Both the position numbers and the translations under genes were made by a program. From NCBI GenBank assembly GCA_027074515.1, contig JALTCQ010000006.1:1-12180 (forward strand): DNA of 12,180 nucleotides. The letters are read 5' to 3'. Below the pieces are notes generated by a model, which made no database searches, was not told the DNA's origin, and saw only the letters and a program-made list of their open reading frames with translations. Source of the DNA: Microcaldota archaeon. GTDB taxonomy: Archaea; Iainarchaeota; Iainarchaeia; JAADDC01. Below, piece after piece: positions 1-6,667 of this stretch; position 1 is the stretch's first letter; each line of letters opens with the position of its first letter.

Positions 1-975
1 CCAGTACAGTTCGCCACGGGCGATTACGGACAGCCGATCCATATCGTGATTGTCCAGGAACACAAAGTGATCATGGGGAGCACGGATGTTTGGAAGTACT
101 CCCAGCTTTAAAGCACGCCTAGCGTAGAAGTTCGTCACGAAATCCAGCGGCGTATCAAAGAAATACTTGAAAACGCGGATGAGAAAGCGTTCAACCCATG
201 GATTATACAAATGCGGCTTCCAGACCCAAACGTCGCCCACATCCCGGAGTGCAATCAAGCGTTCCAGCCTCCGCCGCCAAGCGGGGTTCTCGTGGAGGAA
301 CCAGAACATGTGAAGGAACTCCCTCTTTGCACCGCTGGCCCAGAGTTCAGGCAGCAGTATAAAGTCTTTACCATATTTGCGGAGCGTTCGAACGAGATCA
401 CGCCAGAATTGCCAGGGTGGCTCCACTACGTGATCAATGCGGTATCCATCTATCCCAAACTCGTCCACCCAGTAATCCGCAGCACTAAGCACATGATTCT
501 CCGCATCGGGGTTGTATAAGTTCAGTTTCGGAATCGCAGGAATGTTGTAGTAGCAGAGATACTCGTTCGGCCAACGCGTAAAAACGAACCAGTCGCGATA
601 CTCGCTCTTTGGATTCCTCTGGGCATCGCGGAAGAAGGGGTGTTCGGAAGAGATGTGGTTTGGCACGAAATCAAGGATCACGCGGATATCACGGCGGTGT
701 GCCTCGCGGACAAGGGTGCGCAGATCGTCCTTGGTGCCAAAGTGAGGATCAACATCGAAGAAGTCTGTGATGTGGTAGCCATGATACGCGGAGGTTCGGT
801 AGATGGGAGTGAGCCAGATGGCATCAAAGCCCAGGGATTCGATATAATCAAGCTTGGAGATCACACCGCGCAAATTTCCGCCAATCCACGTTTTACTCGT
901 TTTTCCCACCAGCTCGGCGTCCCGGTTAGGATCGCCCGTAGAAAATCGGTCCACAAAGATCTGGTACACCCGCAC
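1..975 (-). CDS. GH13 alpha-amylase family glycosidase, neopullulanase/cyclomaltodextrinase-like (3' end outside window)
   Basis: Read from the complement; 325 codons are visible and the C-terminus lies beyond the left edge. It should hydrolyse alpha-1,4 (possibly alpha-1,6) links in maltodextrins. All GH13 signature regions are present: region I DFVPNH (residues 102-107), region V IPKLN (148-152, close to MPKLN of the neopullulanase/cyclomaltodextrinase group), region II GYRID with nucleophile D181, region III LPELW with acid/base E210, and region IV FLDNHD with D311. The protein starts directly at the first barrel strand (VYQIFVDRF), with no signal peptide and no N-terminal starch-binding domain, so a cytoplasmic enzyme is likely. 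The GTG start is forced: an in-frame TGA lies at 988-990, five codons upstream. There is no Shine-Dalgarno site, but a TATA-like box lies about 25 nt upstream, which suggests a leaderless mRNA. The family is certain; the exact substrate is not. Confidence 0.93.
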   Translation of the reverse strand, partial: MRVYQIFVDRFSTGDPNRDAELVGKTSKTWIGGNLRGVISKLDYIESLGFDAIWLTPIYRTSAYHGYHITDFFDVDPHFGTKDDLRTLVREAHRRDIRVILDFVPNHISSEHPFFRDAQRNPKSEYRDWFVFTRWPNEYLCYYNIPAIPKLNLYNPDAENHVLSAADYWVDEFGIDGYRIDHVVEPPWQFWRDLVRTLRKYGKDFILLPELWASGAKREFLHMFWFLHENPAWRRRLERLIALRDVGDVWVWKPHLYNPWVERFLIRVFKYFFDTPLDFVTNFYARRALKLGVLPNIRAPHDHFVFLDNHDMDRLSVIARGELYW

Positions 976-995
976 GGAAGAAAATCGTCAAAGGA

Positions 996-1003
996 GTATT
1001 AAA
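996..1003 (-). promoter_or_regulatory. TATA box for the GH13 gene
   Basis: On the minus strand TTTAATAC is centred about 25 nt before the GTG at 975. This matches the archaeal TATA-to-start spacing if transcription begins at the start codon. No Shine-Dalgarno site lies between. Assigned by position and base composition only. Confidence 0.5.
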
Positions 1004-1091
1004 GGATGCGGTGCGGCGTAGCTTCGCTCAGCAGGCCACAAACACGAGAAGAATGTGTGTGCGACCGATAGTGTCGTACCCGCGCCAGCGC

Positions 1092-1108
1092 CGGCCGATG
1101 TTCGGCCG
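1092..1108 (-). repeat. Perfect 7-bp hairpin just downstream of tRNA-Lys
   Basis: CGGCCGA-ACA-TCGGCCG on the minus strand, a perfect GC-rich stem with a 3-nt loop. It begins 3 nt after the tRNA discriminator base, so it lies in the tRNA 3' trailer. It could help 3'-end processing or termination, but no T-run follows directly, so it is not a standard terminator. The role is inferred. Confidence 0.55.
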
Positions 1109-1111
1109 AAG

Positions 1112-1185
1112 CGGGCCCGGCGGGATTCGAACCCGCGACACTCCGGTTAAAAGCCGGATGCTCTGCCAGGCTGAGCTACGGGCCC
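1112..1185 (-). tRNA. tRNA-Lys (anticodon UUU)
   Basis: The complement folds as a full cloverleaf: acceptor GGGCCCG paired with CGGGCCC, D stem GCTC/GAGC, anticodon stem TCCGG/CCGGA with loop CTTTTAA (anticodon TTT), 5-nt variable region GTGTC, T stem GCGGG/CCCGC with loop TTCGAAT, and discriminator G at 1112. The CCA end is not encoded (the next bases are CTT), so a CCA-adding enzyme is needed, as in many archaea. There is no intron. The gene sits 42 bp past the galT stop on the same strand, with its own TATA-like box. Confidence 0.97.
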
Positions 1186-1209
1186 GCTGCAAAATAAGGA
1201 AGAGTGAGA

Positions 1210-1221
1210 ATACATAAAAAG
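1210..1221 (-). promoter_or_regulatory. TATA box for tRNA-Lys
   Basis: The minus strand reads CTTTTTATGTAT, centred about 30 nt before the tRNA 5' end at 1185. That fits an archaeal promoter with a few-nt leader. Directly upstream is a small palindrome, GATG-T-CATC (1221-1229), that contains part of the galT stop codon; it may be chance. Confidence 0.55.
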
Positions 1222-1227
1222 ATGACA

Positions 1228-2100
1228 TCACACGAAGTTCTTGAACACTTCCTCTGCAGAGTAGAACTTGGCAGCGGTTTCTGGAGCGACGGGGACGACG
1301 TAGGCACCCGTTTCGAGCTCAAAGCCCGCATGTTTGTTCTTCCTTGGGTAAATCTCAAAATGTAAAGGAATCATACCGTCACGCGGAGATGTGAAGACGG
1401 CGATGTTGTAAGCGTCCACCACCGTGGTGACCCTCTGGAGCAGTACCTTGAGTATTCTCGCAAGTTCTAGTCGCTGGTCATAGTTCAGCTCGTAAACGTG
1501 GTAAACGGGGAATCTGGGAACAATTCGGACCTCATATGCATACCTTGGATTCATTGGGACTACAACGGACCAGAACTCGCCGGAGAAAACGTGAATGGAG
1601 GGGGAGGGAGGATACTTGCGCAGGCGATACTCAATCCGTGGAGGGATAAATGTGATTCCGGCGATCTGGGAGTGAGCATGGGGAATGGAGGCGCCCGCAT
1701 CTCTTCCGTGATTCTTGAAGATTGAGACGTATTGGATATTAGGATCTTGATACATGTGGTACTCCCTTTCACCCCAGACTTCGATTACTTCGGCAATATG
1801 CCCGGAGGGAAGGGCGTGCAGTGGCGTGTCATGCTTGTCCGTCTCCACAACCACCTCGTGGTAACCGTAAGCCTCTGCGTTGTCTGGGCGGACGAAGGGG
1901 AAGACGTTTGGAAAAACGCGGATGTACCAGGAGCCGTCAGGGCGCTTTCGTTCAAGAACGGGTGGGGGGGTGTTCTTCTCGTTGCCTGGACAGAAAGGGC
2001 AGGATTTTACCTTTTTCTTGTCGGTTAGGTGAGGTCTCACAGCCCGCTTCTCAGACACGATGACAGGAAACTCACCGTCGAGGCGGATGTAGTTGAACAC
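1228..2100 (-). CDS. galT: Galactose-1-phosphate uridylyltransferase family protein (GalT, HIT superfamily)
   Basis: 290 residues. GalT moves UMP between UDP-glucose and galactose-1-phosphate in the Leloir pathway. Visible: the CPFC zinc knuckle (C34, C37), a likely third zinc ligand H90, the NHGRDAGASIPHAHSQ core (130-145) with zinc ligand H141 and nucleophile H143 in the HAH triad, and the C-terminal HFEIYPR strand (247-253). The open frame continues upstream to 2415, but that part is antisense to the divergent kinase gene and has no GalT character. The GTG at 2100 is chosen because the family sequence begins there (FNYIRLDGEFPVIV) and a TATA box lies 26 nt upstream, giving a leaderless mRNA. 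The length is somewhat short for the family. Related sugar-nucleotide phosphorylases share these motifs, so the substrate is not proven. Confidence 0.88.
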   Translation of the reverse strand: MFNYIRLDGEFPVIVSEKRAVRPHLTDKKKVKSCPFCPGNEKNTPPPVLERKRPDGSWYIRVFPNVFPFVRPDNAEAYGYHEVVVETDKHDTPLHALPSGHIAEVIEVWGEREYHMYQDPNIQYVSIFKNHGRDAGASIPHAHSQIAGITFIPPRIEYRLRKYPPSPSIHVFSGEFWSVVVPMNPRYAYEVRIVPRFPVYHVYELNYDQRLELARILKVLLQRVTTVVDAYNIAVFTSPRDGMIPLHFEIYPRKNKHAGFELETGAYVVPVAPETAAKFYSAEEVFKNFV

Positions 2101-2108
2101 ATTATAAG
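2101..2108 (+). promoter_or_regulatory. TATA box for the adenosine-specific kinase gene
   Basis: ATTATAAG on the plus strand, centred about 26 nt before the ATG at 2131. It directly abuts the galT start codon (2098-2100) on the other strand. With no Shine-Dalgarno site before the ATG, a leaderless mRNA is expected. Confidence 0.7.
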
Positions 2109-2121
2109 GATTTGATCCCCA

Positions 2122-2129
2122 AATATAAA
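2122..2129 (-). promoter_or_regulatory. TATA box for galT
   Basis: The minus strand reads TTTATATT, centred about 26 nt before the galT GTG at 2100 and one base from the ATG of the divergent gene at 2131. It matches the archaeal TATA consensus well. Transcription would start at or next to the galT start codon. Confidence 0.7.
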
Positions 2130-2130
2130 C

Positions 2131-2622
2131 ATGGCAGGTGCAAAGATTGAGGTTTTGGACTTTGGGACGCCGGACTACGAGGTGATTATCGGACAGGGGA
2201 ACTTCACCATAAAGACCATAGAGGATCTCTACGACGCAGTGTACTCTTCGGTACCCGGGGCGAAGTTCGGCGCCGCCATGAACGAGGCGAAGCCAAAGGT
2301 CGTTAGAGTTACGGGCACGGACGAGGAGCTGAAGAAGATTGCGGCGAACATAGCGCTGAAGATTGGAGCGGGACACGTGTTTGTTGTTGTTATGCGTGGA
2401 ACGTTCCCCATACACGTACTCAACGCGATAAAGCAGATACCAACAGTGGCGTGCGTTTACCTGGCCACCAGCAACCCGTTCCAGGTGATTGTTGCGGAGA
2501 CTGATCTCGGGCGTTCAGTGATCGGAGTGGTAGACGGGACAGCGGCGGACCACGTGGAGAGCGAGGAAGAGAAGAAAGAGAGAAAAGAGCTGGTAAGGAA
2601 GTTCGGGTACTTTGGGGATTAA
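2131..2622 (+). CDS. Adenosine-specific kinase family protein (PF04008)
   Basis: 163 residues, normal for this small one-domain family of thermophilic archaea and bacteria. The family is annotated as adenosine-binding or adenosine-specific kinase, a role that rests on limited evidence. Recognition comes from the central ATSNPFQVIVAETDLGRS segment followed by VIGVVDG, together with GAKFGAAMNEA and the GHVFVVVMRG strand. The C-terminus is a charged helix (EEEKKERKELVRKFGY) typical of the family. No signal peptide or membrane segment. The ATG at 2131 has no Shine-Dalgarno site and a TATA box 26 nt upstream, so it is probably leaderless. The next gene starts 15 nt after the stop on the same strand, so the two probably share an mRNA. 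Confidence 0.88.
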   Translation: MAGAKIEVLDFGTPDYEVIIGQGNFTIKTIEDLYDAVYSSVPGAKFGAAMNEAKPKVVRVTGTDEELKKIAANIALKIGAGHVFVVVMRGTFPIHVLNAIKQIPTVACVYLATSNPFQVIVAETDLGRSVIGVVDGTAADHVESEEEKKERKELVRKFGYFGD

Positions 2623-2637
2623 GCGAAGGTGTGATGT

Positions 2638-5004
2638 GTGAAAGAGGGCGCTCTCAAAATAGGCACAAAAGATAGAGCAGCCATTATCCTGAAACACATC
2701 CCCATTGTTGAAGAGGTAAAAGATCCGCCGCAGAAAATAGCTGTGGTGAAGATAAAGCCACACGAGAAAGATCCCCGCAAGGTGAAAATGGGTTTTGAAA
2801 TCACGTACGGGGATACGGAAGACAAAGTGTGGAACTGGGCAACTGCAAAAACACCAGTGCGCGAAATCGAGCTCTACGGTAAAAAATACCTGCTACGGGG
2901 AGATTGGCACCCGAGAGCGCATGTTGAGCTAGAATTGAATAAAGGACTATTTGAGGTTCCAGACGACGAAAGAATTGAGAAGATCCTTTCAGTGGACGAA
3001 GCAGTTCTGAGCGGCAAAAGCGAGAATACAGACATCTCGAAAGAGGATATCGAGAAACGCGGGAGCAGGTTTAAGATAACGTACATTGGAATCGGGCCCC
3101 ACTACACCATTGGAACGCCGAAAAAGCAGATAAGCAAAAACAAACAACCCATAGCTAACTACAACGGTGCTGAATTCCAGAGAGCTGTTCCGAGAATCGT
3201 AGAACTTAGACACAAGGGCGTACACGATAGTGAACCAGCAGCAGCAAGCATCATGAGTGCAAGGTTATTTCAAAAAGGAAATGCCAAGCACTACAAAAAG
3301 ATACCAGAAACGATTCCCGAAATACCCCATATAGACCAAGTGGCAGATATAGCGCTCTCAGCAATAAGGAAGCCAAAAAACGTGGAATTAAACGCGCTCG
3401 GATACATTTCAAACGCGCTTGATAAAATAGAAGAGCGAATAGGTACGCTCCAGAGGAAGAAAGCGCAGTTAGAGAAAAACGGTGCTTCAAGCGATGAAAT
3501 CAAGGAGATTAGCAGAAAAATTGACGATCTCAAAAAAGCCAAAAGACTAGTGGAAGAATTCGCAAAATACGTTCTTGCGTACAGCAAAGTGCACGAGGCG
3601 TATGGGAAAACCGCCTACGAAAAGCAAAAACATCGCATAACTGAGGATATGTTTTCGCTCGATATGATGGCTCCACTGCTCGATCCAAGTACCACTGAAA
3701 TACCCAAAAGCAAGGAGAAAATAGAGAGAATCCTTACGAAGAGCGAATACAGACACATAATTCGACTACTATTCGGAAAGCAGGACGAATACGTCGAAGA
3801 CGCATGGAAATACCTGCAGAAGGATATGTCTTATCCTCTTGAAGTGAAAAATATCAAGATACATGACAACACCCAGCAGTGGTATATAACAGACAGCAAA
3901 GGGCGAAAACACAAGGTAATCTCACAAAACGGCAAGCTCATAATACTGCCTGTGAAAAAGGCAAAGAATGGAAGGTACAAGGAAATCCACGGAGGCTACG
4001 CAATAGTAATAGATACCAATAAATACGAAACGCTCGTCGGCACATACAACGCACAGCGAAAAGAAATCGTAGGAGCTGTAAGGGCAGATAAACTCCACGC
4101 GCACGCCCAAAAGAAGCTAGCGACAGATTATGGGTATACGCATGAGATTACGCAGCAGGCAGCACAAGTATCCAGGATCCTTGCAAAAGACTATCTGCGA
4201 ACGTATGTGAAGAGAATACTGAAACTAGCAAAGGCAAGCGAGAGCAGAACGCCCAAAAACTATGAAAAACTCTTGAAAACGGCGATAAGAGATCAATACT
4301 ACCATCTCAGATCTCCAGCACATATTCTTGCAGCTGCAATGGATATGGTGGCAGAAGGTCACGATCGTTTGGCCTTTGAAAAAGCAAAAAAGTCAGGAGA
4401 TATACAGAAAGCCATGGAAATAATCGCAAAGTCAGAGTTCAGCAAGGCCATCAGTAACACAGAAATAAATAACTTAAACAACGCCATTTTCGGGATAGCT
4501 GAGATTCTTTCCAAGAACTACAAAAATATCGGAAAAGAGATACGCGTTCCGACGGATGTGGAAGATATCCAGGGATTACTTGAAAGAATAAAATCAGTAG
4601 ATCTGGGAAAAATGGAGCTAAAGGACAGCATAAAGAAACAAATTGTAGATAACGTGATGAATCGCCTAGAAAGGGAAGATATCACAGGAATACGCCAAGA
4701 ACAGATAGAACAAACTGTAGACAAGATCTCAGAAGACTTTCCAGAGCGATTCACAAAGGTTTTCGCACAAATGCCACCTGTGGCAAGGGGCAAACTAATA
4801 GGTGCGTCACAGTACGCAGCCGAAAAGGCGGAAGAGGAAACGATTGGAAAATTTAACTACTACCAACAAATTGTTCAACCCTTAGCAAGAATCGCGCTGC
4901 ACGAAGGGAACCTGTTGGAAGATTTCATGCGCCTCGTGCAGGAAAGGAAAGTCCAGAAGCAGAAAGGGGATAATGGCGGAATCATTGCTCCGCCAGAAGC
5001 TTGA
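2638..5004 (+). CDS. Hypothetical 788-residue protein, no recognised family
   Basis: Not recognised. Visible architecture: an N-terminal alpha/beta, charged part (about 1-250); a coiled-coil stretch (about 253-318, including DKIEERIGTLQRKKAQLEKN at 262-281); a helical part to about 400; a beta-rich segment (about 402-481, short strands such as KLIILPV and YAIVIDT); then a long, mostly helical, Lys/Glu-rich C-terminal half. I find no cysteine, signal peptide, membrane segment, Walker motif or obvious nuclease motif. The GTG start is the first possible: an in-frame TGA lies at 2632-2634. A GGTG...TGAT Shine-Dalgarno-like stretch lies just upstream. It is likely cotranscribed with the kinase gene. 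GC is lower than in its neighbours (42% counted over 3421-3480 against 57% over 5701-5760), with many AAA, ATA and AGA codons. The uninterrupted length supports a real gene. Transfer or a mobile origin is possible but unproven. Confidence 0.85.
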   Translation: MKEGALKIGTKDRAAIILKHIPIVEEVKDPPQKIAVVKIKPHEKDPRKVKMGFEITYGDTEDKVWNWATAKTPVREIELYGKKYLLRGDWHPRAHVELELNKGLFEVPDDERIEKILSVDEAVLSGKSENTDISKEDIEKRGSRFKITYIGIGPHYTIGTPKKQISKNKQPIANYNGAEFQRAVPRIVELRHKGVHDSEPAAASIMSARLFQKGNAKHYKKIPETIPEIPHIDQVADIALSAIRKPKNVELNALGYISNALDKIEERIGTLQRKKAQLEKNGASSDEIKEISRKIDDLKKAKRLVEEFAKYVLAYSKVHEAYGKTAYEKQKHRITEDMFSLDMMAPLLDPSTTEIPKSKEKIERILTKSEYRHIIRLLFGKQDEYVEDAWKYLQKDMSYPLEVKNIKIHDNTQQWYITDSKGRKHKVISQNGKLIILPVKKAKNGRYKEIHGGYAIVIDTNKYETLVGTYNAQRKEIVGAVRADKLHAHAQKKLATDYGYTHEITQQAAQVSRILAKDYLRTYVKRILKLAKASESRTPKNYEKLLKTAIRDQYYHLRSPAHILAAAMDMVAEGHDRLAFEKAKKSGDIQKAMEIIAKSEFSKAISNTEINNLNNAIFGIAEILSKNYKNIGKEIRVPTDVEDIQGLLERIKSVDLGKMELKDSIKKQIVDNVMNRLEREDITGIRQEQIEQTVDKISEDFPERFTKVFAQMPPVARGKLIGASQYAAEKAEEETIGKFNYYQQIVQPLARIALHEGNLLEDFMRLVQERKVQKQKGDNGGIIAPPEA

Positions 5005-5293
5005 TCTCTATCTTCACGTTCTCGGGGATGGGAATGCGCAGGATCATCTTCATAACGCGGTCATCAGCCGCCACGTCGATGATACGCTTGTGGATGCGCA
5101 TCTCCCAGTGCTCGTAGGTTTCAGAACCCTGGCCGTCAGGAGAGTAGCGAACGGCAACGCGCAGCTTCTTCGTGGGCAAAGGTATCGGTCCACGCACCTT
5201 AACGCCAGCCTGCTTCGCAATGCCAACGATCTTCTGAACAGTCTCGTCAACGACCCTGTGGTCCGTCCCTGAAAGCTTGATGCGCGCGATCAT
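4982..5293 (-). CDS. rps10: Small ribosomal subunit protein uS10
   Basis: 103 residues, the usual archaeal length (about 102). It sits in the 30S head and closes the canonical string after EF-1A. The protein starts IARIKLSGTD and carries GPIPLPTK (residues 36-43 region), the hallmark uS10 loop, then YEHWEMRIHKRIID. The open frame extends upstream to 5332 with a hydrophobic MKLSLSLLFVV that looks like a signal peptide but is not real: ATG 5291-5293 follows GGTGAT at 4-nt spacing and matches the family start. It lies 35 bp after the tuf stop. Its last 23 bp overlap the end of the unknown plus-strand gene in convergent orientation. Confidence 0.96.
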   Translation of the reverse strand: MIARIKLSGTDHRVVDETVQKIVGIAKQAGVKVRGPIPLPTKKLRVAVRYSPDGQGSETYEHWEMRIHKRIIDVAADDRVMKMILRIPIPENVKIEIKLLAEQ

Positions 5294-5328
5294 GAGTATC
5301 ACCACAAATAAAAGGGAAAGAGAGAGTT

Positions 5329-6600
5329 TCACTGCTTGGGCGTGACGTCGGTGATGACACCGACAGCCACAGTCCTGCTCATGTCACGGATGGCGAAACG
5401 GCCAAGCGCTGGGAAGTCCTGGAAGCGCTCTGCACAGAGCGGCTTGGTTGGAACGACCTCCACGAGCGCTGCGTCACCGGTCTTGAGGAACTGTGGGTTC
5501 TCCTCAGCAACCTGACCGGTGCGCGGGTCAATCTTCTGCAGGAGTTGTTCAAACCTGCAGGCCACCTGCGCCGTGTGGACGTGGAACACTGGAGTGTAGC
5601 CAACCGTGATTGCAGTGGGGTGGTTCAGGACGACGATACGTGCCTTGAAGCGAGCAACAACGGTGGGCTTGTTGTCGGGGTGACCGACGACGTCACCGCG
5701 CTTGATGTCGTCCTTGCCAACGCCCTTGACGTTGAAACCGATGTTGTCACCGGGCTTGGCCTCCTGGAGCGGCTGGTGGTGCTCCTCTATGGACTTGACT
5801 TCGGCGACCTTGTCAACAGGCATGAAAACGACCTTGTCGCCGACCTTCAGCACACCAGACTCCACACGGCCGACAGGCACCGTACCGACACCCTTGATGG
5901 AGTAAACGTCCTGGATGGGAATACGGAGAGGCTTGTCGATCGGCCTGGGTGGCTCCTCGAGCTTGTCAAAGGCCTCGTATAGGGTGGGGCCGTTGTACCA
6001 GGGCATGTTCTCGGACTTCTTGACGACGTTGTCACCCTTGAGAGCGGAGATCGGGATGATCTGGACCTTGCTCATGTCGTAGCCGAAGCCCTTGAGGAGC
6101 TTCTCGACCTCTGCCTTGACCTCCTCGAACTTCTTCTGGTCGTAGTTAACCATGTCCATCTTGTTGATGGCAACGATCATCTGGTTGATACCGAGAGTCT
6201 TGGAGAGAATTGCGTGCTCACGGGTCTGGGGCTGGATGCCCTCAGAAGCGGCGACGACGAGAACTGCTGCGTCTGCCTGCGCCGCACCCGTGATCATGTT
6301 CTTGATGAAGTCCACGTGACCAGGTGCGTCGATAATCGTGAAGTAGTACTTGGGCGTCTCGAAGTCACGGTAAGCGACGTCGATGGTAATACCACGCTCA
6401 CGCTCTTCCTTGAGCTTGTCCATAACGTATGCGAACTCGAATCCTGCCTTACCCTTCTCCTCAGCCTCCTTGCGAAGCTCCTCGAGCTTGCGCTGGTCGA
6501 TGAGGCCGAGATCGTAGAAGAGACGACCGACTGTTGTGGACTTTCCGTGGTCAACGTGACCGATAAACACCAGGTTCAAGTGGGGCTTGTCCTTTGCCAT
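5329..6600 (-). CDS. tuf: Translation elongation factor 1-alpha (aEF-1A, EF-Tu homologue)
   Basis: 423 residues, typical of archaea. It delivers aminoacyl-tRNA to the ribosomal A site as a GTPase. Motifs: G1 GHVDHGKST (14-22), G2 RGITID (69-74), G3 DAPGHVD (91-97), G4 NKMD (146-149), G5 SAL (185-187), then beta-barrel domains 2 and 3 with VGTVPVGRVESG and YTPVFHVHTAQVAC. Residue 96 is Val where archaeal EF-1A normally has Arg (PGHRDF); PGHVDF is the EF-2 form. The catalytic His before it is kept. The ATG has a strong Shine-Dalgarno site, GGAGGTG, 6 nt upstream. A TATA box about 50 nt upstream gives tuf its own promoter besides any read-through from fusA. Confidence 0.98.
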   Translation of the reverse strand: MAKDKPHLNLVFIGHVDHGKSTTVGRLFYDLGLIDQRKLEELRKEAEEKGKAGFEFAYVMDKLKEERERGITIDVAYRDFETPKYYFTIIDAPGHVDFIKNMITGAAQADAAVLVVAASEGIQPQTREHAILSKTLGINQMIVAINKMDMVNYDQKKFEEVKAEVEKLLKGFGYDMSKVQIIPISALKGDNVVKKSENMPWYNGPTLYEAFDKLEEPPRPIDKPLRIPIQDVYSIKGVGTVPVGRVESGVLKVGDKVVFMPVDKVAEVKSIEEHHQPLQEAKPGDNIGFNVKGVGKDDIKRGDVVGHPDNKPTVVARFKARIVVLNHPTAITVGYTPVFHVHTAQVACRFEQLLQKIDPRTGQVAEENPQFLKTGDAALVEVVPTKPLCAERFQDFPALGRFAIRDMSRTVAVGVITDVTPKQ

Positions 6601-6606
6601 GTTTTA

Positions 6607-6613
6607 CACCTCC
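6607..6613 (-). promoter_or_regulatory. Strong Shine-Dalgarno site of tuf
   Basis: GGAGGTG on the minus strand, 6 nt before the ATG at 6600. It is the most complete Shine-Dalgarno site in the window and fits very high EF-1A expression. Confidence 0.85.
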
Positions 6614-6644
6614 TTAAGCGTACCTAACATTTTGGATGGGGTAA

Positions 6645-6653
6645 AATTATAAG
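6645..6653 (-). promoter_or_regulatory. TATA box for tuf
   Basis: CTTATAATT on the minus strand, in the 67-bp gap between fusA and tuf. Spacing predicts a transcription start near 6623 and a leader of about 20 nt holding the Shine-Dalgarno site. This would let tuf be transcribed more than the upstream operon. Inferred from position and sequence. Confidence 0.6.
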
Positions 6654-6667
6654 GGAATCGGTGGAGC

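Noticed and set aside
211..1002. Plus-strand frames of 102 and 120 codons opposite the GH13 gene
   Set aside because: The minus strand carries all GH13 catalytic motifs through this stretch; the plus-strand frames have no recognisable content.
1004..1091. Box C/D or H/ACA small RNA in the spacer between GH13 and tRNA-Lys
   Set aside because: A CTGA-like box is present on the minus strand, but I found no matching C box or H/ACA fold with proper spacing.
2101..2415. N-terminal extension of the galT frame up to 2415 (395 codons in total)
   Set aside because: This part is antisense to the recognisable adenosine-specific kinase gene, has no GalT motif, and a well-placed TATA box supports the GTG at 2100.
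2776..3117. Internal duplication in the 788-residue protein (GFEITYGD against RFKITYIG)
   Set aside because: The similarity covers only a few residues and does not extend.
1112..5004. Integrated mobile element using the tRNA-Lys gene as attachment site
   Set aside because: The tRNA and a low-GC unknown gene are near each other, but galT lies between, no integrase is present, and I found no second copy of the tRNA 3' end in the window.
5294..5328. Separate promoter for rps10 (TTTTATTT in the tuf-rps10 spacer)
   Set aside because: It lies only about 18-20 nt before the ATG, so a standard start would fall inside the gene; cotranscription with tuf using the GGTGAT site fits better.
5294..5332. 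Hydrophobic N-terminal extension of rps10 (MKLSLSLLFVV) resembling a signal peptide
   Set aside because: uS10 is ribosomal; the family start IARIKLSGTD follows ATG 5293, which has a GGTGAT site at proper spacing. The extension is the intergenic spacer read through.
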